From the NCBI GenBank assembly GCA_022600195.1, contig JAHZKX010000010.1:62001-126000 (forward strand): DNA of 64,000 bases. The letters are read 5' to 3'. The number at the start of each line of letters is the position of its first letter. Position 1 is the stretch's first letter. Positions 1-9,973 of the stretch are shown piece by piece. This DNA is from Planctomycetota bacterium. GTDB taxonomy: Bacteria > Planctomycetota > Planctomycetia > Planctomycetales > Planctomycetaceae. The position numbers were made by a program, and so were the translations under genes. A model generated the notes under the pieces. That model did not search any database, was not told where the DNA came from, and saw nothing but the letters and a program-made list of their open reading frames with translations.

Positions 1-854
1 TCTTGTTTGACAGGAATCTTGGCAAAATAACTTGGTTTCGTGGCAAATTGCTTGATACTTTCTTCGAGAGAAGTCCCTTCAATTGCTTTCAATGTAAACT
101 CGAGGCGTCCTTCATGCTTTGTAGAGTCGGTGGTCCAACCAATAACCATTTTTTGCGATTCCGCAAATAATCGTTCCAGTTCATCCATCTGGTGCGTAAA
201 AGCCAGTTTTCTCAATTCAAAAGCATTTTCAGTTTCATCACGCTTTTTCTTGACGGCAGCCAGTAATTGTTTACGAGTACTCGTCATCGATTTTTTACGG
301 GCATCAACACCTTCTTTTTCATTAGTAATCAATGCACTGAAATCGTATTTTTTCTTTAAAAGATCTTGAACTCTTTTGAGAGGATCTTCTATCTCTTCTA
401 CTTCAGTGAGCTTTTCAGAAATGACGACATACTTAAATTTCTTTAAGTATTTCATAAATCCCTGAAACAGGTTACCTAACTTGTAGGGACCATTTCTTTG
501 TTTTTTTGATGAAATCTCGAAGACTTCCAACGCCTCTCGGAAAACTCCGAGATCAGTAACGGGAAGTATTAATCGATAACGTTCCTCCTGGTTCTCTCCG
601 AGCAAGATGTCGATTCTCAATGGACGTTGTTGATCAATTCCTTCAAGGAACGTGGGAAGCAATTCATCTAATTTATCCCACCCTGTTTTGTCTCCCGCAA
701 GATCCAAAACAAGAAATTTCAGATCTGCAATCATGCCCTCGGCATTGATCTGAACGAGCGAGATATTAGGGGCAGTAGAATCCTCGGCAATGGCTGTTTT
801 GGAGAGAGAGATTCCAAGCAATAAGATCAAAGCAAAATGAGCAATACGGCTCAT
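1..854 (-). CDS. Exported protein of unknown function, 3' end outside window
   Basis: An open frame runs from an ATG at 852-854 to the left edge without a stop, giving 284 codons. A GGAGG ribosome site lies about 8 bases before the ATG. The N-terminus (MSRIAHFALILLLGISLSKT, then AIAED) is a typical signal peptide, so the product is probably exported. The rest is mixed helix and strand, with a Lys/Glu-rich part (roughly residues 150-240) likely to be helical. I do not recognise a family; proteins of this style are common among planctomycete secreted proteins. The C-terminus is missing, so domain content cannot be settled. Confidence 0.75.
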   Translation of the reverse strand, partial: MSRIAHFALILLLGISLSKTAIAEDSTAPNISLVQINAEGMIADLKFLVLDLAGDKTGWDKLDELLPTFLEGIDQQRPLRIDILLGENQEERYRLILPVTDLGVFREALEVFEISSKKQRNGPYKLGNLFQGFMKYLKKFKYVVISEKLTEVEEIEDPLKRVQDLLKKKYDFSALITNEKEGVDARKKSMTSTRKQLLAAVKKKRDETENAFELRKLAFTHQMDELERLFAESQKMVIGWTTDSTKHEGRLEFTLKAIEGTSLEESIKQFATKPSYFAKIPVKQ

Positions 855-1220
855 ACATTTCCTCCATGATGTATTTCAAGGGATCAGTGGTGATCTAAGA
901 ATGACAATTTTGTGGTGTGTAATTAACTTTCAAATTAAACTGACTACCAATTTTGAAAACCACATCTTTCGAATGTTAGTTTATAATAAAAGTGATGAAT
1001 AGGGAACTATGGTTGAAGAAATAGCTAAACTCCAAAATCATTGAAATTTGAGTCAAGGATATTTAGCCGAAACTATAGTGCTACACGAGAGGTGTACATG
1101 TGGTGTGGTGTTTTGAGTTCTGATTCAAACTCGGACTAGATAAAAAATCGGCGGGACGTAACGCAAATAATTAATCAGGTTTCACTAGAAATAAAAAAAT
1201 CAGAAACAGAAGCCGTATCA
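855..1220. other. Intergenic stretch, 366 bases
   Basis: This AT-rich gap separates two minus-strand genes. It should hold the promoter of the truncated exported-protein gene and the 3' end of the zinc-ribbon gene's transcript. I see no convincing terminator hairpin, RNA gene or small coding frame in it. Confidence 0.5.
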
Positions 1221-3710
1221 TTACAGGTTTTTGGATTGTTCCTGTGGTGTCGATACGCCTGTCTGCTGATTCTCCAAAGACTCAATTCCACTAATCAAAC
1301 CCAGTAATCCCGAGATTCTTTCTGTAGGAGTATAGGCATTACTATCCAGTTCTTTCTTGATCGGCGAAATGGTTCCATGCTGTGCAGAGACTGCGCCAAC
1401 CGTATTCAGCATATCTTCACGCAAAACGGGATCTTTGATAGCCTTGATAAACTGGATGGCCTGATTGTATTCAGATTGACTCAGTAGATAGGAGAGTAGT
1501 TTGAGGGAGAGTTGCCCTTTCCATGGTTTCTTGATTTCTGATTGATTAATTTCGTGTGCTGCCTGCTCTGGTTTACCGTTTTTAATCAGAGAGGTTGCCT
1601 GCTGAATCAGGTTGTCCTCTTGAGATAATGCGGGAACGTTTTCGTTCACCGTTTCTTTGATCTTACTGATTAACTCATTATTCTTCTGACCCACAGATTG
1701 TATGATGACTGCAGGCAGGCTGGACTTCAAAAGTGGATCATTCAAATTATCATTGACAGACTTCTGAGATTGCAAAGCAATATTCCAGGCGTCGATTTCT
1801 AAGTTGGATCGAGAAGCTTCTGAAAGGAGTTTGACCAAGAGAACTAATCTTTTTTCAGCGGAAGACTTTAAGTTACGGAGTTGTTTTCGGTAGTTTTTGA
1901 CTCCCATTTTGACCCGATCGCTACTACTAAGATTGAGGGCCTCTTTGATGTCATTTTGAAAATTAAAATTCGCTGTTTCATTAATTTTATTCTGAACAGC
2001 AGCCATGCTGGGGGCGATAGCACGAATTGATTGCACAGCATTATTCAGGGACTTTGTAGCTTCAGCTTTTAATCCCAATTCAGACTCGGTACAGGCAATT
2101 TGAACATAAGCATGGGCCAACATTTCCAAGGGAAGTGCAACAGGTAGAGTCAATCTATTCACCGACTTGATATCTCCCAATGTGATGGGAGCAGGGATCG
2201 CTGTATTTGTCAAAAATGAAGTTGCTTTGTTCAAGTAAGTGCGGGCGGCTTCAGGTTGTTTCAACGAGATCAGCTTTCTGGCACAGCTTGCATATACATA
2301 TGAGTTTCCAGTAGCTGATAGCTTCTTTTCTATAGGTTGAATTAAAGTGATTTCAGGTTTCTTTTTAGCTTTTACAGCATGCTCTATTTGTGAGAGCGCC
2401 CATTGTGTGATTGCTTCAGTACGGACTTTGGGTTCAGGAGCTAATGCTGCCCAGTTTAAGGCTTCTTGAGGATAATCTCGCGCGATCAATATCAATGTCA
2501 CCGCTACCCATTGGGGTGAATCCCAATGTTGGTGCAGATCTATCAGTGAATCAAAATTATATTGATTTGATTCATGAGCAATTTGGAGATAAGCTGACAA
2601 TTGTGCCAGATTGCTTTTTGCCTGATATTTTTTAACCAAATCTACAGCCTGTTGTTCTTTGCCGGCAGCAATCCAGAATGCCGCTAATCGGGCTACCAGA
2701 TCCAGAGAGTCCCTGCCTCCATACTCAGGGATCTGCTTCGAGAGTTGCTCCGTCTCTTCGAGGGTCTTCTTTAAATCGGATCCCTTTTTTTCTCGTAATT
2801 GAATCCAGCCAATTTCGACAAGAGGAAACATTTTATAAAAAGGAAGCAGTGGTCGAACTTTATCAATCCGCCCAATTTGTTCTTGAGCTTGATTAATTTT
2901 ACCTGAGATTGCATAGGCCTCTGCGGCTAATCGGCGACTAAATGGTTTGCTGCGGTTTTCCCGGGATCGGGAAAGTTTCACAATTGATTCCAGTGCTTCC
3001 TGTTGAACCAATGCGGGAGATAAAGGATCTTCTTTTGTTTTGCTGCTTGCCTGTTGGTTATTATTCTTCGAATTGACTTGGGTGTTATTTTTTTCGGGTC
3101 GGAATGATTTCTGAGATGCTTGATTAATTATTGGATTATCAAATGGTTTGCTTAGTTCTGATGAGTCCTCGACACCAGTGAAGTACCAATAGGCACCGCC
3201 CAGGGAAACAGATACTAGCACAACAACTGCAATCAGCGGCAATTTCGAGTTTTTATTATCTTCAGTTTTAGATTCCTCTTTTGGTTTTCGCTCCTGGGAA
3301 GTGGAATCAGGAACCAGAAACACAGGAGCCAGACATTCTGGATTCCGACATTTCACTTCGTTTCCAACTACCTTAGGAGAAGCAAAACCAGGTGTGTCAC
3401 ACATGGGACACACGACACGAAACATCTTTCCTTTCGCAGGCTTCCGTGACAGGGGAATCACTTTTTTGGTCTGTTGCTGACGTTCCAGATCAAAAGGATC
3501 GTCATCAGAGATCGTTTCACGTTTAGATCGTTTGGTTATAGGTTTTTTTTGATCAGTTTCTACCTGAGATGGTTGTTTTGTACCACTCGATTTACCTGCT
3601 GGGGATGTGGGGGATGAAGAGGCAGTCATAGATGCACCACAGAAAGGGCATTCTGATGCATCTTCATCCAGAACTGATGCTCCACAAGATGGGCAAGTTG
3701 GAAGATCCAT
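1221..3710 (-). CDS. Membrane protein with two N-terminal zinc ribbons and a long helical-repeat region
   Basis: The 829-residue protein starts with a zinc-ribbon motif (CPSCGAS at about 6, CPFCGAS at about 21). A second Cys-rich element follows near residues 100-130 (CPMCD, then CRNPEC). A polar Lys-rich linker leads to one membrane segment near 157-177 (LPLIAVVVLVSVSLGGAYWY). The remaining 600 or so residues are helical with many Ala/Gln/Leu positions, suggesting TPR-like repeats. The zinc ribbons would be cytoplasmic and the repeats outside. This layout is familiar from planctomycete membrane proteins, but I know no function for it. It stands alone on the minus strand, flanked by gaps of over 300 bases. 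Confidence 0.8.
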   Translation of the reverse strand: MDLPTCPSCGASVLDEDASECPFCGASMTASSSPTSPAGKSSGTKQPSQVETDQKKPITKRSKRETISDDDPFDLERQQQTKKVIPLSRKPAKGKMFRVVCPMCDTPGFASPKVVGNEVKCRNPECLAPVFLVPDSTSQERKPKEESKTEDNKNSKLPLIAVVVLVSVSLGGAYWYFTGVEDSSELSKPFDNPIINQASQKSFRPEKNNTQVNSKNNNQQASSKTKEDPLSPALVQQEALESIVKLSRSRENRSKPFSRRLAAEAYAISGKINQAQEQIGRIDKVRPLLPFYKMFPLVEIGWIQLREKKGSDLKKTLEETEQLSKQIPEYGGRDSLDLVARLAAFWIAAGKEQQAVDLVKKYQAKSNLAQLSAYLQIAHESNQYNFDSLIDLHQHWDSPQWVAVTLILIARDYPQEALNWAALAPEPKVRTEAITQWALSQIEHAVKAKKKPEITLIQPIEKKLSATGNSYVYASCARKLISLKQPEAARTYLNKATSFLTNTAIPAPITLGDIKSVNRLTLPVALPLEMLAHAYVQIACTESELGLKAEATKSLNNAVQSIRAIAPSMAAVQNKINETANFNFQNDIKEALNLSSSDRVKMGVKNYRKQLRNLKSSAEKRLVLLVKLLSEASRSNLEIDAWNIALQSQKSVNDNLNDPLLKSSLPAVIIQSVGQKNNELISKIKETVNENVPALSQEDNLIQQATSLIKNGKPEQAAHEINQSEIKKPWKGQLSLKLLSYLLSQSEYNQAIQFIKAIKDPVLREDMLNTVGAVSAQHGTISPIKKELDSNAYTPTERISGLLGLISGIESLENQQTGVSTPQEQSKNL

Positions 3711-4044
3711 ATTCTATCGTCCGATAAGTTACAAGTGCCAGAGGGATTAAGTGTGTGACTCAGTGCAATCAAAAAAGAATGAGTTGTTGCAACTGTAATT
3801 GTATGGTTATACGCAGAAATGTAATAATGATTAACGAATTTGAAATTATACAGCTAAGACTATTGTATACGATAGATAACCTTTCATTCAAGGATTATCT
3901 ATGATAGTAATTGACATCATTTGGTCATTGGAAATAACCATTATGTCAAAAGAGAGAATAGCGCACTTAGATTAATGATATTTTATCATGAACTCTCAAG
4001 TCGCACACAGTCTGAATTCAGATGTCTGAGGAGAAGAAATACTG
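3711..4044. other. Divergent intergenic region with two inverted repeats
   Basis: This 334-base gap lies between two divergently read genes, so it should contain promoters in both directions. Two palindromic elements stand out. At 3872-3902, ATAGATAACCTT pairs with AAGGATTATCTAT with one bulged base. At 3911-3949, TTGACAT pairs with ATGTCAA and encloses a TGGT/ACCA pair. The TTGACA at 3911-3916 also fits a sigma-70 -35 box, though the matching -10 box is weak. Confidence 0.45.
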
Positions 4045-4551
4045 ATGGAACAACAGATCAACGAGATTCTTGTTCAACTTGAAGCAGCTTTACGGGGAAA
4101 AAAAACAGTTGTCCCTGTGCTGGCCCAGATTCTGGGGTTATTAGAGGGGAGAGCAATTGGGTTATGGTGTTGTGGAAATAACATTTTGCGCCAGGTCGGT
4201 TTTCATGCTGTTAAGGAAATGGATGTAGAGATACGAAAACAATTTGCAGAATTTACTCGGGAAGTACCATTGGAAAATACCGGATTGGGAATTGTAAAGG
4301 CGATTGTAGAAAAAATCCCAGCGACAGGAACTCTGCATGGTGAGAAATCTGGCCTTGAGGGATCGTCTGAGTGGCTTCGAAAATTTGAGGCGCAACAGTC
4401 ATATGCGGTACCAATCTTCGAAGGAAATCAAGTGGTCGGAGTATTAGCAATTTCCACAAGATGCATTCATCAGGTCGGAGATCCTGAGTGGGAAACTTTG
4501 ACAAAAATTGCAGCAGGAATAGGCAAGAAAAAAATATTGGGGATGTTTTAG
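4045..4551 (+). CDS. GAF-like domain protein
   Basis: This short 168-residue protein looks like one stand-alone GAF-type sensor domain. A helical N-terminus (residues 1-30) is followed by strand-rich segments (RAIGLWCCGNN) and the typical GAF ending, where a strand such as SYAVPIFEGNQVVGVLAIS (about 117-135) precedes a final helix. No effector domain is attached. The start is supported by a GAGGAGAAG ribosome site just upstream of the ATG. The promoter gap before it carries two palindromes. The bound ligand and partner cannot be predicted. Confidence 0.7.
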   Translation: MEQQINEILVQLEAALRGKKTVVPVLAQILGLLEGRAIGLWCCGNNILRQVGFHAVKEMDVEIRKQFAEFTREVPLENTGLGIVKAIVEKIPATGTLHGEKSGLEGSSEWLRKFEAQQSYAVPIFEGNQVVGVLAISTRCIHQVGDPEWETLTKIAAGIGKKKILGMF

Positions 4552-4739
4552 CCAGCTGAATTGATTATGATTTATCCATTGAAAAAGAGCGAGATTACGA
4601 AGGATTTATTTGGCGGATTTTTTTGCAAATAATGTGAGGGGCACTGTGAGTTCAGATAATGAATCTGCTTTCTGCACTAATCTGAAATAAAGCGATGTTT
4701 TTTAGTTTTTAGAGATGATATTCTTCAGGTCTAAGTAAG

Positions 4740-5735
4740 ATGAGTCGTTCGAATCCATTACACTGGTCTTTTCCAATTGGAACCTGGTTTCTGACTCAGG
4801 TTCGTGTAAGTATTTTTCTACCAGTTTTGTTTTTGGTTTTCTGGGCTCACTATTCTCTAGAGCTGGGAGTTTCTTTATTCGCCATTCTTTTTTTAAGTGT
4901 TTTTCTGCATGAGATGGGACATGTTGTCGCCTGTCGTATGAGCGGAGGTGAAGCAGATCAGATCGTGTTATGGCCATTGGGAGGGCTTGTTCCCTGTTCG
5001 CCAGGTCGTTCAATTTCTGCCCGGATAATGACAATTTCAGGTGGTCCTGCTGTTAACCTGCTAATTTGTGCGATTACACTTCCAGCAGTCATCTGGTCGG
5101 AGCACCTTTCCGCATCTTTGAATCCCTTTAAATTGCCAGTTGTCGATTTAAGTAGTCATTTCGGTCAGGCGATCCTTTTGCTGATATTCAGCATTAATTG
5201 GCTACTCTTATTGATTAATTTAATTCCCGTTCTTCCCCTCGACGGGGGAAAAATTTTACAAATCATTCTGTCGCGTCGTTTTGATGAAACGATCGTACAT
5301 ATGATTTTAATTAACGTCGGTTTTTGGCTGGGCGGTTTGGGAATGGTAATCGGTCTATGTAGTTCCAGTGTATGGGTTGTGTTTTTCAGCGCGTTGCTCT
5401 TAATGTTGAATTTATTGGAGTTCACGACCGCTTCCAGGGAGGACTCATTAGATGATTCCGTATTTGGTTATGATTTCTCTCAGGGGTATACCAGTCTTGA
5501 GCGTTCCAGTGGGAATTTTACTGAGAAAAAAGCTGGTTTTTTCCAACAATGGCGGGAAAAAAGAAAAGTTCAAAAGCAACTTCGTGAGCGGGAAAAAAGC
5601 CGTGATGCCGAAAAACAACTTGATTTATTACTTCATAAAGTTCACGAATTTGGATTGGAATCTCTGACATCAAAAGAACGGCAGCAGCTGAATCAGGTCA
5701 GTGCCAGATATCGAAAGACCGATTCTGATACTTGA
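4740..5735 (+). CDS. Site-2-type M50 intramembrane metalloprotease
   Basis: This is a multi-pass membrane zinc protease of the M50 family. HEMGH at residues 57-61 supplies two zinc-binding His residues and the catalytic Glu. NLIPVLPLDGGK (near 159-171) carries the third zinc ligand, Asp168. About six hydrophobic segments cover residues 15-225. The soluble tail (about 230-331) is charged and helical and ends in a motif around LTSKERQQLNQVSARYRK. That motif closely resembles the tail of the rhomboid protease at 14558-15409. Such enzymes cut membrane-bound regulators; the substrate is unknown. No CBS or PDZ domain is present. Confidence 0.88.
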   Translation: MSRSNPLHWSFPIGTWFLTQVRVSIFLPVLFLVFWAHYSLELGVSLFAILFLSVFLHEMGHVVACRMSGGEADQIVLWPLGGLVPCSPGRSISARIMTISGGPAVNLLICAITLPAVIWSEHLSASLNPFKLPVVDLSSHFGQAILLLIFSINWLLLLINLIPVLPLDGGKILQIILSRRFDETIVHMILINVGFWLGGLGMVIGLCSSSVWVVFFSALLLMLNLLEFTTASREDSLDDSVFGYDFSQGYTSLERSSGNFTEKKAGFFQQWREKRKVQKQLREREKSRDAEKQLDLLLHKVHEFGLESLTSKERQQLNQVSARYRKTDSDT

Positions 5736-6286
5736 AGGCACCCCATCTTTTCAAGTTCTCTACCTCAGTTTGTGAATTTCCTGACGATAGTGGCAAATTC
5801 AAAAACGATTGATCAAAATCTTCATGTTTCGGATTAATATTTTGCCAATCTGCCTGTAAATTCCCTTTAATTTTACTGACCGGTAAAATCCCACATTTGG
5901 CAGCCACTTTTGTCTCTTTGAATCTTGACTAATAGTGAACGATTTCTGTGACCAGTACGAATTTGATCGCGAAGCGACGAGATGCTTTATAGTGCCTTAA
6001 GTGTATTTGTTTAAAAAGGATAGAGTGTGTGATGCCTGTTGTTAGATACTCTTTGTAGCCCAAAAAAAAAGAAATTTCGATGAGATCGAGGTGATTTCTT
6101 ACGATGTTCACTTCTACTGAGAAATTCTTATCCAGTTAGCAAATACCCGCCTTGGACAAGGAAAATTCCTGATTTTCACTCTGAATGAACCAATCTGGAC
6201 AGGGAGGGATATTCGAAGTTGCGGCTCTGTATCTACGGACTAACTTTTTAATGGAAAAATTCCTTTAGAAAGTAGAGAGTAGGGCC
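5736..6286. other. Intergenic stretch, 551 bases
   Basis: This gap lies between the M50 protease and the HD-GYP gene, both on the plus strand. Two minus-strand frames (69 and 60 codons, both with GTG starts) occur here, but neither has a ribosome site or recognisable protein features. I see no clear terminator, RNA gene or repeat. A promoter for the HD-GYP gene is expected but not identified. Confidence 0.4.
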
Positions 6287-7945
6287 ATGGCTATAGGGAC
6301 AACTGATTCACTGAAGAAATTGTCAAATTTCAGCAAATGTGGTGGTGAGTGGGATCGGAATTTGCAAAAAGAGGCAAAAATCGATCGTGCTATCAGACAG
6401 ATGAAGCGAATATCAGAATTGACAGGACTTTCAATGTTCTGTTTTGATTCAATTAATGGGATTGTTTTAGATAGAACAAATTCGCAATCTCTCCCTTTTT
6501 TGCCCTCAGATGTACTGGATGAAATCGAAAAAGCAAATGGTTTAACTCTCATTGAAAGTGCGAATGGGATCATTCATTTTATTTTCCCTCTAGTGGACGA
6601 GAAGAATCAAAAAATATCGATCGCTGGTTTTGTCTTTTCCAAAGAGAAGCAAAAACTAACAGAAATTGTACTGGCAGCAGTGGAAAGAGAGTGGGCCTCG
6701 GATGAATTGGATTCCTGGCTTGAAAAACAGAGAATTCTGGATATTAAGTCGTTACATGCTCTGTTGAGCCTTGCTATTCTTCATTTTGAAGAAGAACAAC
6801 AACTTGAACAACTAAATGATGAAGTCGATAACCTCTCAGAGTGTCTGGATGAGACCTTCGAAGAAATCAGTCTGTTGCATGAAGTTGCTCAACATTTAAA
6901 GATCTCTGAGAGTCCTGAACAACTGGGAAAACTTTGTCTGGATCGAATTGAAACACTGATTGAGGCAGATACCAATATTATCTGGTTTGAAGACCAAAAA
7001 AATATCTCTCAGTTTATGTCTCACAGTCAATCCGGTTTTGATGAGTTAACTCTGGCCCGACTGGTTGCTCAGTTTGATAACTATAACTTCAATCAGCCTC
7101 TGGTGATCAATCAAGTAGAGAGTTCGCTACTATCCCTGGAATTTCCTGATCTTCATAATCTGGTGCTTGTTCCTATCTCTGACGGAACCAAATCATACGG
7201 CTGGATTCTCAGCTGTAATTTGTTGAAAAGCGAAGAATACGGGACAGTTCAGGCAAGTCTCTTAAATTCCATCGCATCATTTTTAGGTACTCATCTGAGA
7301 AATATTGACCTGTATGCTCAACAGGAAGAATTGATGTTGAGTTTTGTAAAGTCCTTTATATCAACACTTGATGCGAAGGATCCCTACACCAGGGGCCATA
7401 GTGAGCGGGTGGCATTGATTGCGCAACAACTGGCAAAACAGTTAGGATATTCCGGAGAGTTTCTTCAGGAAATCTATCTATCAGGACTGCTGCATGATAT
7501 TGGTAAAATTGGTGTGGATGATGGAATTCTGCGGAAAGAAGGCAAACTGACTGATGCAGAATATTTGCAAGTTCAAAATCATCCCATGATTGGTTACAAA
7601 ATCCTGTCTGGAATTAAAAAACTGAAAAATATCTTACCGGGAATTCGAAACCATCATGAGCAAATTGATGGGCGGGGTTATCCAGATCAATTAAAAGGAG
7701 CAGATATCCCATTGATGGCACGCATTATTGCTGTTGCTGACGCCTATGATGCAATGGGCAGTGATCGCCCTTATCGAAATGGTATGCCTCTGGAAAAACT
7801 GGAAATTATTTTCCGTGAGGGTAAAGGATTTCAATGGGACTCTGATGTGATTGATGCCTATTTCGAGATTCGTGAAGAAATTACTCAGCTCTCACAAAAA
7901 TATAATGAGAACTCGGAAACACTGGTCGGTTCTTGCGTGAACTGA
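6287..7945 (+). CDS. HD-GYP domain phosphodiesterase with GAF-like sensor
   Basis: The 552-residue protein ends in an HD-GYP domain (about 350-530), the family that hydrolyses cyclic di-GMP. The HD pair is in HDIGKIGVDD (His403-Asp404), and the signature is HHEQIDGRGYP, where GRGYP carries the GYP of the name. HSERVA upstream is also typical. A GAF-like region (about 205-345) precedes it, connected through a helical, Glu-rich segment (about 165-200). The N-terminal 160 residues form another possible sensor domain. No membrane segment is seen, so it should be cytoplasmic. It may set cyclic di-GMP levels in response to a small ligand. Confidence 0.88.
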   Translation: MAIGTTDSLKKLSNFSKCGGEWDRNLQKEAKIDRAIRQMKRISELTGLSMFCFDSINGIVLDRTNSQSLPFLPSDVLDEIEKANGLTLIESANGIIHFIFPLVDEKNQKISIAGFVFSKEKQKLTEIVLAAVEREWASDELDSWLEKQRILDIKSLHALLSLAILHFEEEQQLEQLNDEVDNLSECLDETFEEISLLHEVAQHLKISESPEQLGKLCLDRIETLIEADTNIIWFEDQKNISQFMSHSQSGFDELTLARLVAQFDNYNFNQPLVINQVESSLLSLEFPDLHNLVLVPISDGTKSYGWILSCNLLKSEEYGTVQASLLNSIASFLGTHLRNIDLYAQQEELMLSFVKSFISTLDAKDPYTRGHSERVALIAQQLAKQLGYSGEFLQEIYLSGLLHDIGKIGVDDGILRKEGKLTDAEYLQVQNHPMIGYKILSGIKKLKNILPGIRNHHEQIDGRGYPDQLKGADIPLMARIIAVADAYDAMGSDRPYRNGMPLEKLEIIFREGKGFQWDSDVIDAYFEIREEITQLSQKYNENSETLVGSCVN

Positions 7946-8006
7946 TAAACTAAACTCCCAGAATTTACTTCTTTGAGTAATCTGATCCATAATGATCTGG
8001 GAGGAG

Positions 8007-8639
8007 ATGTTGAAGGTCTTGACAAAACAATTACAATTCTGGTTGATGTTTTTGCCACTGGCTATTTTTGGTGTTTTGAGTTGTAATTCTGATGATTCGG
8101 AATTCAAAACCGACCCCCCTGTCCCGGAAGCTGCATCACTGTCTGTGGAACCTTCTCAGTCAGAGAAAGTGGAGACACAAACCTCTAAATTCAAAGAATT
8201 TGATGGGATTCGGTTTAAGGTACCCTCGAGTTGGGAACAGGTTGCATTATCCCCTGCGCAACAAGGTTTTGTTACCGCCAGTTTCAAAATTCCCCGGGCG
8301 GGTAATGACGTCAAGTTGACCCTTTCTTCTGTTGGTGGTGGTGTTGATGCAAATCTGAAAAGGTGGATTGGGCAGTTTCAATTACCTCCTGGAGAAACGC
8401 CTCAACAGAAATCAATTCGAGTAGATAAGATCGATGCGATCTGGTTGGATTTAAGGGGCACATTTGATGCCGGGCCGGCTCTCAATTCTGAAGCAGAATC
8501 CGGAATGAGAATGATTGGCGTAGCGATTCCTCGTAATCCACGTGATTTTTATCTCAAATTGACAGGGCCGCGCGAGCAGCTGTTAAACGCGGAAGAGGAA
8601 TTTAGAAATTTTGTAAAATCCGCTCAATTTGTACCGTAA
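8007..8639 (+). CDS. Putative lipoprotein of unknown function
   Basis: The protein has a lipoprotein-type N-terminus: a Lys-containing start, a hydrophobic stretch (FWLMFLPLAIFGVLS) and then Cys. A frame extending to 7992 would add MIWEE, whose acids are unfavourable in a signal peptide. The GGGAGGAG site sits at 8000-8006, so translation starts at the ATG at 8007 or the TTG at 8010. The mature part has a Pro/Ser/Glu linker and a compact domain (about 60-210, FDGIRFKVPSSWEQ onward) of mostly strands. It converges on the ketoacyl synthase gene with 6 bases between stops. Function unknown. Confidence 0.75.
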   Translation: MLKVLTKQLQFWLMFLPLAIFGVLSCNSDDSEFKTDPPVPEAASLSVEPSQSEKVETQTSKFKEFDGIRFKVPSSWEQVALSPAQQGFVTASFKIPRAGNDVKLTLSSVGGGVDANLKRWIGQFQLPPGETPQQKSIRVDKIDAIWLDLRGTFDAGPALNSEAESGMRMIGVAIPRNPRDFYLKLTGPREQLLNAEEEFRNFVKSAQFVP

Positions 8640-8645
8640 TCAGTG

Positions 8646-9932
8646 TCAGCTTGAAGGATCCCATTTTCTGATCAGTCCCGCGACCAGATGTCCTCCAAAG
8701 CCAAATGACAGTTTCATTGCCTTTTTGATTTCTTTCGGCTCAGCTTTGAGCGGTGTATAATTCAAATTACACTCCGGATCAGGATTTTCCAGATTCACTG
8801 TTGGTGGAACCAGATTATCACGCATGGCAAGCAATGTGAAAGCCAGTTCGACACTTCCTGCAGCACCCAGTAGATGTCCCATCCCTCCTTTTAAACTTGA
8901 GCAACTGACTGAATGGGATACAGCCCCCATCGCATTTTTGATGGCTCGTGTTTCATACAGATCATTAATCTGAGTTCCAGTGCCGTGCATATTTATATAG
9001 TCGATTTCTGAGGGGGAAATGCGAGCGCGGTCCAAGATTCCGGTAATCAATTTCGCAAGACTTTTTGCAGAGACATCAAATTGCATTAAATGCGTGGAGT
9101 CAGAACCCAGACCACCAGTGAGCCATTCTGCATAAGGAACCGAATTTCTATTTATGGCATGCTCTAATGATTCTAATACCAGGATTCCGGCCCCTTCACC
9201 AACGACAAATCCATTTCTTCTCCGATCATAAGGTCTGCAGGCTTCATGGGAAGACTGAAAGTCTGTTGCCAGGACTCCCATGCGTTGGAATGATCCTAAG
9301 ACGGCAGGTAACAGAGAAGCATCTGCCCCTCCTGCAAAAACGGTATCACAAACTCCATCTCGAATTAAATCTGCTGCCCGCATGATGCTTGAAAACCCTG
9401 TAGCACAAGCCGAAACAGGAGCTAATGCAGCCCCTCGTAAATCGTAATGTTTCGCCACAGATTGACTGGCAGCGTTAGGGAAGCATTGCAGCCAGAAATC
9501 AGAGGGGACTTGTTTTTGATCTTCCAGACTCATGTGTGGCAGCTCAGCCATTTGTGCGAAACTGGCCATACCTCCTTTACTGGAACCAATCACACATCCT
9601 GTCGATTCTCTGGAAATCTGATTCAAATCCAAATCAGCATCCTGGATTGCTTCTTCTGTTGCTTTTAAAGCTAATGTAATTGATGGTTCTGTCTGAAATG
9701 GGATCTGGTTCAACGGTGAGGTTGATGAGAGTTGTTGATCTGGAATCACTCCGCCTGCGACCGGACGGTTTAATTGATTTGACAAATCATCAAGCAGACA
9801 AGTGGTAGATTTGCCAGACACTAGATTCTGCCAGGATTGCTCTCGACCTACTGCATAAGGCGTGATTAATCCAATGCCCGTAATGACGACCCTGCGGGAA
9901 GAACGCTCAGATACCGATAACTTTGGTCGCAT
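8646..9932 (-). CDS. Beta-ketoacyl-ACP synthase (FabF/KAS II-like)
   Basis: This thiolase-fold condensing enzyme should extend acyl chains on acyl carrier protein. The active-site Cys is in VSACATGFSS, the first catalytic His in NMHGTGTQIND, and the second in LKGGMGHLLGAAG, which also contains the conserved Lys. The 428-residue length fits the FabF family. No acp, fabD or fabG gene is adjacent, so it may be a specialised paralogue (for example for a secondary lipid or polyketide) rather than the housekeeping FabF. The N-terminus before RRVVITGIG is slightly long, so the true start could be a few codons inside. Confidence 0.85.
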   Translation of the reverse strand: MRPKLSVSERSSRRVVITGIGLITPYAVGREQSWQNLVSGKSTTCLLDDLSNQLNRPVAGGVIPDQQLSSTSPLNQIPFQTEPSITLALKATEEAIQDADLDLNQISRESTGCVIGSSKGGMASFAQMAELPHMSLEDQKQVPSDFWLQCFPNAASQSVAKHYDLRGAALAPVSACATGFSSIMRAADLIRDGVCDTVFAGGADASLLPAVLGSFQRMGVLATDFQSSHEACRPYDRRRNGFVVGEGAGILVLESLEHAINRNSVPYAEWLTGGLGSDSTHLMQFDVSAKSLAKLITGILDRARISPSEIDYINMHGTGTQINDLYETRAIKNAMGAVSHSVSCSSLKGGMGHLLGAAGSVELAFTLLAMRDNLVPPTVNLENPDPECNLNYTPLKAEPKEIKKAMKLSFGFGGHLVAGLIRKWDPSS

Positions 9933-9973
9933 TAGAACTAAAAGATCGTAGAGGAAAAGAGATTCAGGTTCGA

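Noticed and set aside
5698-5907. Minus-strand frame of 69 codons after the M50 protease
   Set aside because: GTG start, no ribosome site, overlaps the protease end, and no recognisable protein features.
5929-6111. Minus-strand frame of 60 codons in the same gap
   Set aside because: GTG start with no ribosome site; composition looks random.
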